From contig JACJJM010000001.1 of the NCBI GenBank assembly GCA_016900015.1, forward strand, positions 186,001 to 250,000: DNA of 64,000 nt. The letters run 5' to 3'. This DNA is from Phocaeicola coprophilus (GTDB lineage Bacteria; Bacteroidota; Bacteroidia; Bacteroidales; Bacteroidaceae). The first letter of the stretch is position 1; each line of letters starts with the position of its first letter. The position numbers and the translations under genes are program-made. The notes under the pieces were generated by a model that saw only the letters and a list, made by a program, of their open reading frames with translations, was not told where the DNA came from and did not search any database. Positions 8,323-17,464 of this stretch are shown one piece after another.

Positions 8323-9780
8323 ATGAATTTTAATCTCACAAAATCTTTAGCATTGCTTCTAATGCTTATGACAGGGACGGATGTCTTACATGCTAAGGTT
8401 ACATTGCCGTCCATTTTTTCAGACAATATGGTGTTACAGCAAAAGACGGATGCCGCAGTCTGGGGAAAGGCTTCTCCAGGTGAAGAAGTGACCGTTTCCA
8501 CTTCTTGGAGTGCCAAGACTTATACCTGCAAGGCTGGCGACGATGGAAAATGGAAGCTGTATGTCAAGACTCCGAAAGCATGTACCGGGCAGTGGGTTTG
8601 CGTCGAAGGTGAAAACAAGCTTCGCATTGAGAATGTGCTGGTGGGCGAGGTCTGGCTGTGTACCGGACAGTCGAACATGGAGTTTCCGGTGGCGCATAAT
8701 CCGAAAGAGAAATGGAAGACCGGCATTCTGAACGAAGAGGAAGAAATGAAGGATGCGACGTTTGATGAAATACGGTTGTTCCATGTAGAGCATCAGTTGG
8801 CTCCCGACGGGGAGAAAGAAGATTGCACAGGGAAGTGGGTCGTTTGTAATCCTGAAAACCTGAAAGACTTTTCTGCTATCGGCTTTGTGTTCGGACGTAA
8901 GCTTTACAAGACGCTCCAAGTGCCTGTCGGACTGATTCAGAGTACATGGGGAGGAACGCATGCCGAATCGTGGACCTCGATGGACGTGATGCAAGACGAC
9001 CCTCTTTATAAAGATGTGCTTCAGGACTTTGCTGTGGAAACACTGACACCCAAAAACCGTCGGAAGAATGCGCCTAAAGTGCCTGCTACCTTGTGGAACG
9101 GGATGATAGCTCCCATTGCAGGCTATACGGTGAAGGGCAACATTTGGTATCAGGGTGAGTCCAACTCCATCCGCTACGAACACTATGCTGATGTGTTTAC
9201 CAATCTGATAAAAGACTGGCGTCGTCGTTGGGAGCAGCCTGACATGCCCTTTTATTTCGTTCAGATAGCTCCTCACTATCAGCAACCGGCTGGCATTCGC
9301 GAAGCGCAATGGAAAGTGTGGCGGGAGAGCAAGCTAAAAAATATAGGCATGGCCGTGGTAACGGATGCTTGTGACTCGACAGACATCCATCCTCGCATGA
9401 AGCAACCGGCCGGAGAACGGTTGGCGGCATGGGCCTTGGCCAAGCAATATAAACTTCCTGTAGCCTACTCAGGACCAGCCTATAAAAGCATGAAGGTGAA
9501 GGACGGTCAGCTTGTTTTGAGTTTTGATTATGCGAAACACGGCCTGAAGACTCCTTCCGGTGAACCCGTGAAGGGATTTTACATCGCCGGTGACGACCGG
9601 AAATTCTATCCGGCCGAAGCCCGTATCGAAGGAGACAAAGTGGTGTTGACATCACCTCGGGTGACACATCCCGTGGCTGCACGTTATGGTTTCGGGAAAT
9701 TCTTTCGCGTGAATTTATACAATGCGGAAGGTTTTCCGGCTGTGCCGTTCCGTACGGATAAGTTTGACTTAAAAGACTGA
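8323..9780 (+). CDS. SGNH carbohydrate esterase (sialate O-acetylesterase family)
   Basis: 485 residues with a signal peptide ending near residue 24 (VLHAK). The GDSL/SGNH fold is shown by GQSNME (nucleophile about Ser117), TWGGTHAESW, NIWYQGESN and the catalytic pair DIHP (about Asp354, His356). The N-terminal segment (SIFSDNMVLQQ, VWGKASPGEEV) is the usual beta-sandwich start of the bacterial sialate 9-O-acetylesterase (SASA) group. In a pectin locus it more plausibly removes acetyl groups from galacturonic acid or other sugars than from sialic acid, which is inference from context. It is first gene of the plus-strand operon, 4 nt before the GH106 gene, and divergent from the AraC regulator. 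Confidence 0.85.
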   Translation: MNFNLTKSLALLLMLMTGTDVLHAKVTLPSIFSDNMVLQQKTDAAVWGKASPGEEVTVSTSWSAKTYTCKAGDDGKWKLYVKTPKACTGQWVCVEGENKLRIENVLVGEVWLCTGQSNMEFPVAHNPKEKWKTGILNEEEEMKDATFDEIRLFHVEHQLAPDGEKEDCTGKWVVCNPENLKDFSAIGFVFGRKLYKTLQVPVGLIQSTWGGTHAESWTSMDVMQDDPLYKDVLQDFAVETLTPKNRRKNAPKVPATLWNGMIAPIAGYTVKGNIWYQGESNSIRYEHYADVFTNLIKDWRRRWEQPDMPFYFVQIAPHYQQPAGIREAQWKVWRESKLKNIGMAVVTDACDSTDIHPRMKQPAGERLAAWALAKQYKLPVAYSGPAYKSMKVKDGQLVLSFDYAKHGLKTPSGEPVKGFYIAGDDRKFYPAEARIEGDKVVLTSPRVTHPVAARYGFGKFFRVNLYNAEGFPAVPFRTDKFDLKD

Positions 9781-9784
9781 AGCT

Positions 9785-12550
9785 ATGTGTACGGTATATT
9801 CTATAATATATAAAGGTATAGCATTGGCCGCGTGCCTGGCCCTTTCTCCTGGTTTGTGGGCGCAGGCTGGGCTTGACTGGCCGGAAATCCGCCCTGAAAT
9901 GAGACCGGGCACACGGTGGTGGTGGATGGGCAGTGCGGTTGATTCTGCCAATTTGGCTTATAATCTGGAGCAATATGCACGTGCCGGCATGGGCACAGTT
10001 GAAATCACACCGATATATGGAGTGAAAGGAAACGAGGCTCACGATGTGTCCTATCTGTCACCGCAGTGGATGGCACTTTATGGTGTTACCGTCTCAGAGG
10101 CGAAGAAAGAAGGGATGCTGGTTGACATGAACAATGGCACAGGGTGGCCTTTTGGAGGATTGGGGACATCGACGTCCGATGCAGCCTGTAAGCTTTTGGT
10201 GTCGGAGTGTCATGTCGAAGGAGGCAAACGTGTCGAGTGGCCTGTCGAAGTCGCCGATACGAAGCAGTCATCTCATGCAAGACTGGAGCGCCTGATGGCT
10301 TTTTCCACCGGAGGCAAATGTCTGGACTTGACTTCGAAGGTATCTCGTGGTAAGCTCGTCTGGGATGCTCCTGCGGGTGAATGGCATTTGGTGGCAGCAT
10401 TTTGCGGCAAGACTTTGCAGAAGGTGAAGCGGGCAGCTCCGGGTGGGGAAGGATATGTGATTGACCACTTTTCTGCCCGTGCAGTGAAGGATTATTTGTT
10501 GCATTTTGACAAGGCGTTTGCTACCTCGGATGTTGCTTTTCCGCATAATTTCTTCAACGATTCTTATGAAGTCTACAAAGCCGACTGGACGGAAGGCCTA
10601 TTTGACGAGTTTTATGCCCGTCGGGGTTATAAATTGGAAGAGCATCTGCCTGAGTTCCTTTCTGACGTGCGTACCGACACGGTGGCACGCATTGTGTCTG
10701 ACTACCGCGAGACGCTTTCCGACCTGTTGCTGGAGAACTTCACCCGACAGTGGACAGCGTGGGCACATGCCCACGGGACACAGACCCGCAGTCAGGCTCA
10801 CGGCTCACCGGGAAATCTGATAGACCTCTATGCGGCTGTCGACGTGCCCGAGTGTGAAGGGTTCGGCCTCACGGACTTCGGTATTAAAGGCTTGAGGAAG
10901 GATTCACTCACGCGCCCGAATTTCTCCGATATATCTATGCTGAAATATGCTTCGTCGGCTGCCCACATTGCTGGCAAGCCTTACACCTCTTCCGAGACTT
11001 TCACCTGGCTGACCGAACATTTCCGCACATCCCTTTCGCAGTGCAAGCCTGACTTGGACCTGATGTTCCTTTCTGGGGTCAATCATGTGTATTTCCACGG
11101 CACGACCTATTCGCCGAAGGATGACCCGTGGCCGGGCTGGAAGTTTTATGCTTCAGTGGACATGAGTCCAACAAACTCTATTTGGAAGGACGCACCGGCT
11201 TTCTTCGAGTATATCACACGTTGTCAGAGTCTGCTCCAGCAGGGTCGTCCAGACAATGATTTCCTGCTCTATCTCCCCTTGTATGACATCTGGTATGAAC
11301 AAGACGGACGGTTGCTCATGTTCGACATCCACAAGATGGACAAGCGCGCACCTCGCTTTATTGAAGCTGTCAATAAGATTCGGGGGGCAGGATACGATGT
11401 GGACTATATTTCCGACCGTTTCATCACGCAAACCGCGTGTCGGGACGGATTGCTCCTGACGCCCGGAGGCGTGTCTTACAAAGCTTTGGTCGTACCTGGG
11501 GCGCGCCTGATGCCCGTCGAGGTATTGCAGAAACTGCTCGGACTGGCTGAACAGGGAGCGACGGTCGTGTTCCTTGATTCCTATCCGGAAGACGTGCCCG
11601 GTTGGGGGCAGCTGGAGAAGCGGAGAAAAACGTTTGGCGGACTGCTCGACCGCCTGAAGCACTTGCCGGAAGGACGTGTCATTTTTGGTACGGACTATGA
11701 GAGCACACTGGCGCAGGTCGGCGTGCCTTCCGAGCGGTTGTACACTGACTACGGCCTGAGCTATCTCCGCCGTTCGCATGAAGATGGTTTCCTTTATTTT
11801 ATTTCAGCACTGACTGCACGTGACACTGACGGCTGGCTGCCTTTGTCTGTGGATGCGACTTCCGTCGTGCGCTATAACCCGAAGGACGGGACGTATGGAC
11901 GAATCCCCGTGCGCAGACGGGATGGGCAGACGGAGGTCTACTTGCAACTGGCTTCCGGCGAATCGGCCTTCCTAAAGACATTTACAGCACAGGACGTTCA
12001 AGCAGATGTCTATCCGTGTTATGAAGAGCGCGATGAGGTCGTGACATTGGATGGCAGATGGGGGTTCAGGTTTTTGGCAAGCGCTCCGCGCGTGGACGAT
12101 GCGCCGTCGACCGTAACGCTGGGTTCATGGACTGATTTGCCGGGCGATTCTGTCAAGGCGACGATGGGGACAGCTTGTTACAGCATGCGTTTTCGTCTGC
12201 CGTCTGCTGGGGCTGACGAGTGGATGTTGTCTCTGGGCGATGTGCGCGAGAGTGCCCGCGTGCGCGTCAATGGGCATGATGTCACCACTTTGTGGGCTTT
12301 GCCTTACCGGTGCCTGGTGGGGCGTTACCTGAAACCTGGTGAAAATGTGTTGGAGGTGGAAGTGACCAATCTTCCGGCCAACCGCATTGCTGAAATGGAC
12401 AGGAAGCAAGTGCCTTGGAGAAAGTTTAAGGACATTAACATCGCTACTATTAATTATAAAAAAGGGAACTATGCTCATTGGCAACCGATGGAGAGCGGTC
12501 TGCTCGGTCCGGTGAGATTGATTCCGATGAGAAAGATTACATTTAACTAA
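9785..12550 (+). CDS. GH106 alpha-L-rhamnosidase
   Basis: 921 residues with a signal peptide ending LWAQAG near residue 29. The family signature RPGTRWWWMGSAV starts the mature protein, followed by GMGTVEITPIYGV and DMNNGTGWPFGG, typical of the GH106 TIM barrel. Later blocks are HSQAHG-like SQAHGSPGNLIDLYA, DVPECEGFG and SSETFTWLTEHF, which carry candidate catalytic acids, and a C-terminal beta-sandwich (RVRVNGHDV, LKPGENVLEVEV). GH106 enzymes remove terminal alpha-L-rhamnose from rhamnogalacturonan I and II, alternating with GH105 and GH28 enzymes during backbone breakdown. Tight spacing on both sides (4 nt and 17 nt) marks a single operon with the esterase and the second GH28 gene. Confidence 0.92.
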   Translation: MCTVYSIIYKGIALAACLALSPGLWAQAGLDWPEIRPEMRPGTRWWWMGSAVDSANLAYNLEQYARAGMGTVEITPIYGVKGNEAHDVSYLSPQWMALYGVTVSEAKKEGMLVDMNNGTGWPFGGLGTSTSDAACKLLVSECHVEGGKRVEWPVEVADTKQSSHARLERLMAFSTGGKCLDLTSKVSRGKLVWDAPAGEWHLVAAFCGKTLQKVKRAAPGGEGYVIDHFSARAVKDYLLHFDKAFATSDVAFPHNFFNDSYEVYKADWTEGLFDEFYARRGYKLEEHLPEFLSDVRTDTVARIVSDYRETLSDLLLENFTRQWTAWAHAHGTQTRSQAHGSPGNLIDLYAAVDVPECEGFGLTDFGIKGLRKDSLTRPNFSDISMLKYASSAAHIAGKPYTSSETFTWLTEHFRTSLSQCKPDLDLMFLSGVNHVYFHGTTYSPKDDPWPGWKFYASVDMSPTNSIWKDAPAFFEYITRCQSLLQQGRPDNDFLLYLPLYDIWYEQDGRLLMFDIHKMDKRAPRFIEAVNKIRGAGYDVDYISDRFITQTACRDGLLLTPGGVSYKALVVPGARLMPVEVLQKLLGLAEQGATVVFLDSYPEDVPGWGQLEKRRKTFGGLLDRLKHLPEGRVIFGTDYESTLAQVGVPSERLYTDYGLSYLRRSHEDGFLYFISALTARDTDGWLPLSVDATSVVRYNPKDGTYGRIPVRRRDGQTEVYLQLASGESAFLKTFTAQDVQADVYPCYEERDEVVTLDGRWGFRFLASAPRVDDAPSTVTLGSWTDLPGDSVKATMGTACYSMRFRLPSAGADEWMLSLGDVRESARVRVNGHDVTTLWALPYRCLVGRYLKPGENVLEVEVTNLPANRIAEMDRKQVPWRKFKDINIATINYKKGNYAHWQPMESGLLGPVRLIPMRKITFN

Positions 12551-12567
12551 CCTAATAACATGCTATT

Positions 12568-14103
12568 ATGAACCGAATTTATTTGATTCTGATTGCCTGG
12601 ATGTGCGGTTTCGGCTTGACATACGCCCAAACGTCCGATTACAAATACGAAGACTTATACAAGAATCTGCCCTTTGACATGCCACGCGTGCAAGCTCCGG
12701 TGTTTCCGGACACACGGGTGGAACTTACACAGTTTGGTGCGGTGGGCGATGGAAAGACTCTTTGCACCGAAGCCTTTGCCCGAGCCATTGATGAACTGGA
12801 GGCTCGGGGCGGAGGACATCTGGTCGTGCCGGCAGGCATCTGGTTTACCGGCCCAATCGTACTCAAAAGCAACATTGATCTTCATCTGGAGAAAGGAGCT
12901 GTGATTCTTTTCTCACCTGACGTCGACCTCTATCCGCTTGTGGAGACTGTGTTTGAAGGACTCGACACGCGTCGTTGCCAGTCGCCCATTTCAGGGCGCA
13001 ACCTCGTGAATGTGGCTATCACCGGCCAGGGTGCAATCGACGGGAACGGTCATTTCTGGCGTCCGTTGAAGAAGGGAAAAGTGACTGAGAGCCAGTGGAA
13101 GCAGACCATTGCGCGAGGCGGGGTGTTCAAGCGTCCGGACTATTGGTTCCCTTATCCCGAGACGCTCCGCGGTGATACCATCAGTAACATGAACGTCCCG
13201 CAAAACTTGAAGACTGAAGAGGAGTGGCACAGCGTGCGACATTTCCTTCGTCCGGTCATGGTGAGCCTTATCGAGTGCAAGAACGTCTGGCTGCAAGGCG
13301 TCATCTTCCAGAATTCCCCGGCTTGGAATCTGCATCCGCTCCTATGTGAGAACGTGTTGGTGGAGGATGTATTGGTGAGAAATCCGAGCTATGCACAGAA
13401 TGGCGACGGCCTGGACTTGGAGTCATGCCGTAATTCTCTTATTGTCAATTCTGTGTTCGATGTGGGCGATGACGGCATTTGCTTGAAAAGCGGGAAGGAT
13501 GAAGACGGGCGGCGCCGTGCGCGTCCCTGTGAGAATGTGGTCATCGACGGTTGTACAGTGTTCAAGGGACATGGAGGTTTCGTCGTGGGCAGCGAGATGA
13601 GCGGCGGTGTGCGGAACATCGCGGTAAGCAACTGTAGTTTCCTGGGGACAGACGTGGGCCTGCGTTTCAAGAGCAAGCGTGGACGCGGTGGTACGGTGGA
13701 GAACATCTGGATTGACCGTATATCCATGATAGACATTGTGACTGATCCCGTGACGTTCAATCTCTATTATGGAGGCAAGTCTGCGGTGGAAGTACTCGAG
13801 AGCGGCGAGAAGGTGCCGGCGGCTGTCGAACCGATGCCGGTGGACGAAACTACGCCTTGTTTCCGCGGTATCCACATTAGCAACCTGACCTGTGCCGGAG
13901 CACGCCGTGCGCTGTTTTTCAACGGCATACCGGAAATGCCTATCCGGGACATTTCGCTCAAAAACGTGCATATCACCTCGAAGCTCGGTGCCGAGTTCAT
14001 CTACTCTGAAGACATCACGTTGGAAAATGTGACCATCCTTCCAGAACAGGGCGAACGGATGACGACGCGGTTCTGTAAGAATGTGAGCGGTGACGCTGAA
14101 TAA
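12568..14103 (+). CDS. GH28 polygalacturonase family protein (second copy)
   Basis: 511 residues with a signal peptide ending TYAQTS near residue 22. All four GH28 active-site blocks are present: NGDGLD (residues 278-283, the NTD position), GDDGICLKSG (Asp301-Asp302), GHGGFVVGSE (His335) and RFKSKRGRGG (the RIK position). The beta-helix starts at VRLTQFGAVGDGKT-like LTQFGAVGDG near residue 51. It is closer to canonical GH28 than the copy at 5650-6954, so the two probably differ in bond specificity. It ends the plus-strand operon, followed by a strong bidirectional hairpin. Exported, working with GH106 and GH105 enzymes on the rhamnogalacturonan backbone. Confidence 0.92.
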   Translation: MNRIYLILIAWMCGFGLTYAQTSDYKYEDLYKNLPFDMPRVQAPVFPDTRVELTQFGAVGDGKTLCTEAFARAIDELEARGGGHLVVPAGIWFTGPIVLKSNIDLHLEKGAVILFSPDVDLYPLVETVFEGLDTRRCQSPISGRNLVNVAITGQGAIDGNGHFWRPLKKGKVTESQWKQTIARGGVFKRPDYWFPYPETLRGDTISNMNVPQNLKTEEEWHSVRHFLRPVMVSLIECKNVWLQGVIFQNSPAWNLHPLLCENVLVEDVLVRNPSYAQNGDGLDLESCRNSLIVNSVFDVGDDGICLKSGKDEDGRRRARPCENVVIDGCTVFKGHGGFVVGSEMSGGVRNIAVSNCSFLGTDVGLRFKSKRGRGGTVENIWIDRISMIDIVTDPVTFNLYYGGKSAVEVLESGEKVPAAVEPMPVDETTPCFRGIHISNLTCAGARRALFFNGIPEMPIRDISLKNVHITSKLGAEFIYSEDITLENVTILPEQGERMTTRFCKNVSGDAE

Positions 14104-14131
14104 GAGATTTCGCGTCTCGGATACGCAATAA

Positions 14132-14187
14132 AAGAAGAAGCCTCATTTGCTTGACTCTTGTCGAGTCGGCAGATGAGGCTTCTTCTT
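14132..14187. terminator. Bidirectional hairpin terminator
   Basis: A perfect 15-nt inverted repeat (AAGAAGAAGCCTCAT at 14132-14146, ATGAGGCTTCTTCTT at 14173-14187) encloses a second small stem, GACTC/GAGTC. It is 28 nt after the GH28 stop and lies between convergent genes, so it can end transcripts from either side. The T-rich flank is interrupted by C, so termination strength is uncertain. Confidence 0.7.
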
Positions 14188-14257
14188 GTGTAGAATCAGT
14201 CATTAGACTTTGGGTTAAAATCAGTCGTAGGAAGACTGCTTCGGCCCGTATAGAGGG

Positions 14258-14346
14258 CGTCCGACCTTACCCTGGACTCGGTGCTCGGACGCCTTCCTTT
14301 CCGTGGTCGGGCGGCCTCCTTTCCGCTCTTGGCTACCCTGGAGTGC
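14258..14346 (-). repeat. 22-nt modular repeat, copy 2
   Basis: Cores start at 14273 (degenerate), 14295 (TCCTTTCC), 14317 (TCCTTTCC) and 14339 (degenerate), all exactly 22 nt apart. The boxes between them are GTGGTCGGGC and variants. GCGTCCGA near 14258 pairs with TCGGACGC near 14285. The element ends 37 nt from the GH2 stop and sits between convergent genes. Confidence 0.8.
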
Positions 14347-14382
14347 GCCCGAATGCCCTGTCGGGTTGCGACGAGGCTACAT

Positions 14383-17259
14383 CTATTGCGGCCGGCGGAA
14401 GTCAAACGTGAGGTCGATGTGCAGTCCCTCGTCGCCTTTCTTAATGCGTATGTTTCCGGGTTGGCTGTTCGGCCCTTGCTGTTCGATGGGTTTGAAGGAG
14501 CGGATGGCCGGGATGTCGAGCAGGAATGAGAGATCTCCCTCCGGAAATGCGGGCATCGTGTGTCCGTCGCTGCCCGATGGCTCTTCGGGTGTAAACACGC
14601 GGTAGTAGATGCCGTCGGTGCGTGCATAGACGGTGAAGGGAGTCGTGTCGCTTTCCATCGTGGCCCAATAGAGGTTGGCATGATAGCCTTTAAATTCCGG
14701 ATAGACCAGGCTTTCGAAACTTTCTCCCGTGATGGTGTTGTTGTAGTCTTTTTGCCAGATGTTATAATTTGTGCCGGGCACGCGGTTTTTCCACACTCTA
14801 TACGGGCCGCGTCCCAACCATCGCATACCGGAGCAGGCCTGCTCCGGATAAGAGAAGGTCAGGCCCAGGTTGTAGACTTCGGTGTCCATAAATGCGTCGT
14901 CGAAGCCGCCTCCGCCTGAGGCGCGGTTGAGCAGCAAGGCGTCCATGTGGAGCAGTCCGTCGTCAGTCAGTCGCCACACGATGGAGTCTGCTCCTCCTTT
15001 ATATTTCGCACAATAGACCGCCGTGTTGCCATCTTGCCGCACGTAGCTTTGGAGGGTGTCGTATCTCATTTTCATCCCGACCGGCAGCGGTCCCTTCCCA
15101 AAGGGAATGTCTGTCCCGTCAGTTCGGATACTGCGGATACACCCTGTTGTGGCATCGAAGCTGACTGTGACATGTTCGCTCTCGAGCGTGACGGCATCGC
15201 TTGTGCGTGTGACATGGGCAGGTGTCCGTCTTTCGAGTGTCGCCGGAGTCGCTGCCAGTTTGTCTTCATAGTAGCGTTTGGCCGGCCGGATGGGATAGCT
15301 CCATTCACAAATGCTCTTGCCCTCTTTGTCGAAAGCTTCAAGTTGCAGGATGTCGCCCTGGCGGAATGTTTCTGGAAGGGTGAAGCGGGCTGTTCCCGTT
15401 TCGCCCGGTCGGATAGCAGGAAGCTCCACTTGCCCTTCGTCTATGATTGTGGATTGGGGGACAGGGCACATCATCGGCGTGTCACAGCCGAGCAGTTTCC
15501 AGGTCATGGAGCAGTCTGACAAGTTCGTAAAGAGATATTCATTTGTCACCAGGAAAGAGCCGTCGAAGTGGCTGTTGATGGACAGCGGTTTGATTTGCAG
15601 TGGAGACCATTGGGCGCGGATGGCGTAGAAACTGCCTTCTTTCTCCCGGCGTGGTCCGAGTACACCGTCAGGAGCATTGGATTTGTCCGAATCGAGCACG
15701 CCCCCGCGGTCGGTACGTTTCGGAGCTTCGTCGCAGAATGCCCAGACGAAGGCACCGGCAAAGAGTGGGTTCGTACACCAGCGATCCCAGAAGTCGCGTA
15801 GTCCCGCGCCTCCTCCTTGGTCATACATGGCGTGCATGAATTCTGTGGGCATGAAGACTTTATATCCATTGGTGAAGCGGGCTACGCCTGTCAGGTAAGC
15901 GGGATAGTGATGCGTGTCGAGGTCATTAAAGTCGGCCCAGGGATGAATGACGTGTCGTTTTTGGAATGTGTCATATTCGGCAAACAGCGGGTCTATGCGG
16001 GTGTTCCATCCTCCTTCATTTCCGTTGCTCCATAGTACGATGCATGGATGGTTCACGTCTCTTTCCACCATTTCCTTGACCAGTTTCTTGCCTGTCGGTG
16101 TGTCGTATGCGCCATGCCATCCGGCAAGCTCGTCGATATAGACCAGTCCGAGCGAGTCGCACATGTCCAGGAAATGTTCGTCGGGTGGATAGTGGGAGCG
16201 GACAGCGTTCATATTCATGGCTTTTAGCAGTAGTGCGTCTTCACGGCTCATGCCTGCGCTGGTCGTGCGTCCACCGTCGACGGAGAACGAATGGCGGTTA
16301 ATCCCTTTCAGCACCAGTTTTGTCCCGTTCAAGTATAGCCCGTCTTGAGGGAAAAATTCCACGGTGCGGAAACCAACACGTAGTTCTTTCGTTTGCAGGG
16401 TTTGTCCCTCAGGTGATTTTAAGTTGAAACAGGCTATGTAGAGGTGGGGAGTTTCGGGAGTCCAGCGTTCGACTGACGGCCAGCGGCTATCGACAGATAC
16501 GCTTGTTCCCGTGGCCGGAGTGGAGAGGATGGTTTGTCCGGCTTCGTCGGTCATCGACTGGCCGTCATCCAGTTTGCGCAGGGACACTTCCACACGGTAG
16601 CCCGTAGGCTTTCCCTCCAAGTCAATCTTGGCTCGCAGGCGTCCTGTCTGGTCTGCATCAACCGTCAAGCGGGCCATGTGTACCTGTGGCACGACTTCAA
16701 GCCACACCGGACGGTAGATACCTCCGAACAGCCACCAGTCAGCACGGCGTTCGGCCGCGTTTACACTCTTGTTGGCTGATTGCTTGGCTACGTGCACTTC
16801 GAGTACATTTTGTTGTCCGAAGTGTAGCAGGTCGGTGATGTCGTATGAAAAGCGATAGAACGCCCCTCGATGGGTCTCTCCCGCAGGCTTTCCATTGATG
16901 AGTACGTCAGCATCCGTCATTACGCCGTCGAATACGAGCTTCACCCGCTGTCCTTGCCATGATTTCGGCGCATCGAATCGATGGCGGTAAGTGCCTGTTT
17001 CGTCACTGGGCTTTTGTCCTTTGACGGTGTACCATCGGCCATAAGTGTAGTCGCCGAATCCTTGCAGTTCCCAGCAGCAGGGTACTTCGATGGGCATCCA
17101 GCGGCCACTGTTGTTTCCTTTTGAGCAGCGGAACTCCCAGGTGCGTGTGTCGTCGATGCCGGTGCCGGAAAGGTAGATTCGTTCGGGATGGGGGACTTGT
17201 GCCTGCAAGTTGCTTGCGGCGACAAGCAAGAAGAGGATAGTCAATAAGGAATGTTTCAT
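14383..17259 (-). CDS. GH2 beta-galactosidase family protein
   Basis: 958 residues from the ATG at 17259, which gives a clean signal peptide (MKHSLLTILFLLVAASNLQA); a longer frame to 17334 adds a non-leader tail. Domains in order: sugar-binding jelly roll (VKLVFDGVMTDADVLINGKPAG), immunoglobulin-like domain, TIM barrel from about residue 310 (GINRHSFSVDGG, NMNAVRSHYPPDE), acid/base in SNGNEGGW (about residue 414), nucleophile block PTEFMHAMYDQGG (about residue 473), and a C-terminal LacZ small-chain-like domain (SGMRWLGRGPYRVWKNR). This is a LacZ-type architecture. In this locus it most likely trims beta-galactan side chains of rhamnogalacturonan I. It is transcribed alone, converging on the GH28 operon. 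Confidence 0.88.
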   Translation of the reverse strand: MKHSLLTILFLLVAASNLQAQVPHPERIYLSGTGIDDTRTWEFRCSKGNNSGRWMPIEVPCCWELQGFGDYTYGRWYTVKGQKPSDETGTYRHRFDAPKSWQGQRVKLVFDGVMTDADVLINGKPAGETHRGAFYRFSYDITDLLHFGQQNVLEVHVAKQSANKSVNAAERRADWWLFGGIYRPVWLEVVPQVHMARLTVDADQTGRLRAKIDLEGKPTGYRVEVSLRKLDDGQSMTDEAGQTILSTPATGTSVSVDSRWPSVERWTPETPHLYIACFNLKSPEGQTLQTKELRVGFRTVEFFPQDGLYLNGTKLVLKGINRHSFSVDGGRTTSAGMSREDALLLKAMNMNAVRSHYPPDEHFLDMCDSLGLVYIDELAGWHGAYDTPTGKKLVKEMVERDVNHPCIVLWSNGNEGGWNTRIDPLFAEYDTFQKRHVIHPWADFNDLDTHHYPAYLTGVARFTNGYKVFMPTEFMHAMYDQGGGAGLRDFWDRWCTNPLFAGAFVWAFCDEAPKRTDRGGVLDSDKSNAPDGVLGPRREKEGSFYAIRAQWSPLQIKPLSINSHFDGSFLVTNEYLFTNLSDCSMTWKLLGCDTPMMCPVPQSTIIDEGQVELPAIRPGETGTARFTLPETFRQGDILQLEAFDKEGKSICEWSYPIRPAKRYYEDKLAATPATLERRTPAHVTRTSDAVTLESEHVTVSFDATTGCIRSIRTDGTDIPFGKGPLPVGMKMRYDTLQSYVRQDGNTAVYCAKYKGGADSIVWRLTDDGLLHMDALLLNRASGGGGFDDAFMDTEVYNLGLTFSYPEQACSGMRWLGRGPYRVWKNRVPGTNYNIWQKDYNNTITGESFESLVYPEFKGYHANLYWATMESDTTPFTVYARTDGIYYRVFTPEEPSGSDGHTMPAFPEGDLSFLLDIPAIRSFKPIEQQGPNSQPGNIRIKKGDEGLHIDLTFDFRRPQ

Positions 17260-17389
17260 GATAGGATATATAGAATTAAGAATGTTCGGTTGTCTTGTAG
17301 GATGCAAAGTCTCTGCAAGATGGATAGAAGTCATTGATAAGGCAACCCATCGGTAGCGATGTCGGGCTTACATCTCGTGGAAAACAGAC

Positions 17390-17424
17390 AGCGCCGTGCT
17401 TGTCTGGCTGACAGGCACGGCGCT
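17390..17424 (-). terminator. Rho-independent terminator of secDF
   Basis: AGCGCCGTGC at 17390-17399 pairs with GCACGGCGCT at 17415-17424, extended by TGTC/GACA. On the minus strand the stem is followed by a short T tract (complement of AAAA at 17381-17384). It lies 40 nt past the SecDF stop. Confidence 0.65.
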
Positions 17425-17464
17425 ATGCTTCATTTGTATTCTCTTTAGGAAGATGATAGGCTGA

